A stretch of 5,186 nt of DNA from Kangiella sp. (GTDB lineage: Bacteria; Pseudomonadota; Gammaproteobacteria; Enterobacterales; Kangiellaceae): assembly GCA_002733465.1 (NCBI GenBank), contig NVVT01000014.1:142941-148126 (forward strand). The letters are read 5' to 3'. The notes beneath the pieces are model-generated. The model was given only the letters and a program-made list of their open reading frames with translations, did not search any database and had not been told where the DNA came from. Both the position numbers and the translations under genes were made by a program. Shown here in pieces: positions 5,180-5,186 of the stretch. Positions within the stretch are counted from its first letter, which is position 1, and each line of letters opens with the position of its first letter.

Positions 5180-5186
5180 TAATTTT

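Larger units (their letters stand above)
5026..5186. other. Intergenic right end with no intact gene
   Basis: After the integrase remnant there is only a weak AACG/CGTT hairpin followed by six As (5040-5060), the doubtful minus-strand frame and the inverted repeat at the edge. A plus-strand frame is open to the window end but has no recognisable start or similarity. Confidence 0.5.

Noticed and set aside
4885..5186. A functional integron platform with Pc promoter and attI/attC sites.
   Set aside because: Only the integrase C terminus remains, the promoter-like sequence points the same way as the integrase rather than opposite, and I found no paired RYYYAAC/GTTRRRY attC structure.

Overview
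The window reads as chromosomal DNA from a marine gammaproteobacterium, most likely Alteromonadales of the Colwellia/Thalassotalea/Pseudoalteromonas kind. This rests on low G+C, a Calx-beta protein with a GlyGly-CTERM-like tail, a PrxC-type peroxiredoxin behind an OxyR box, and a TonB-C protein. Genus is inference; no rRNA or species marker is present.

Layout. (1) 10-1368, minus: an exported protein with a c-type haem motif (CxxCH), two Calx-beta domains, a Gly/Asp linker and a C-terminal membrane/Arg sorting tail. (2) 1454-1479: a clear intrinsic terminator for the next gene. (3) 1500-2105, minus: a typical 2-Cys peroxiredoxin. Its upstream region (2171-2242) holds a near-complete 37-bp OxyR tetramer site abutting a weak -35 and a good -10. 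(4) 2269-2919, minus: a secreted chalcone-isomerase-like (CHI-like) protein. (5) 2920-3342: a divergent intergenic region of about 420 bp with candidate promoters, a TAAGCAAA repeat family and one doubtful 35-codon frame. (6) 3343-4809, plus: an unusual fusion of a CHI-like domain to a TonB C-terminal domain through a 180-residue linker. (7) 4810-5186: no intact gene. It holds a hairpin just after the stop, a decayed C-terminal fragment of an integron-type tyrosine recombinase (about 4936-5025), a promoter-like extended -10, one doubtful short frame and an imperfect inverted repeat at the right edge.

How the parts relate. The peroxiredoxin is a self-contained oxidative-stress unit (OxyR box, promoter, gene, terminator). 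The two CHI-like genes are divergent and their domains are recognisably homologous, most strongly in an EFY...N-W-[FY]-G...PPS..[FL]FK.G.[IL]G segment. They probably arose by duplication, after which one copy gained a TonB-C tail. No TonB-dependent receptor or ExbB/ExbD is in the window, so the partner is unknown. The integrase remnant beside the fusion gene suggests past recombination at this locus. The most interesting items are the CHI-TonB fusion with its divergent paralogue, and the integron-integrase scar next to it.
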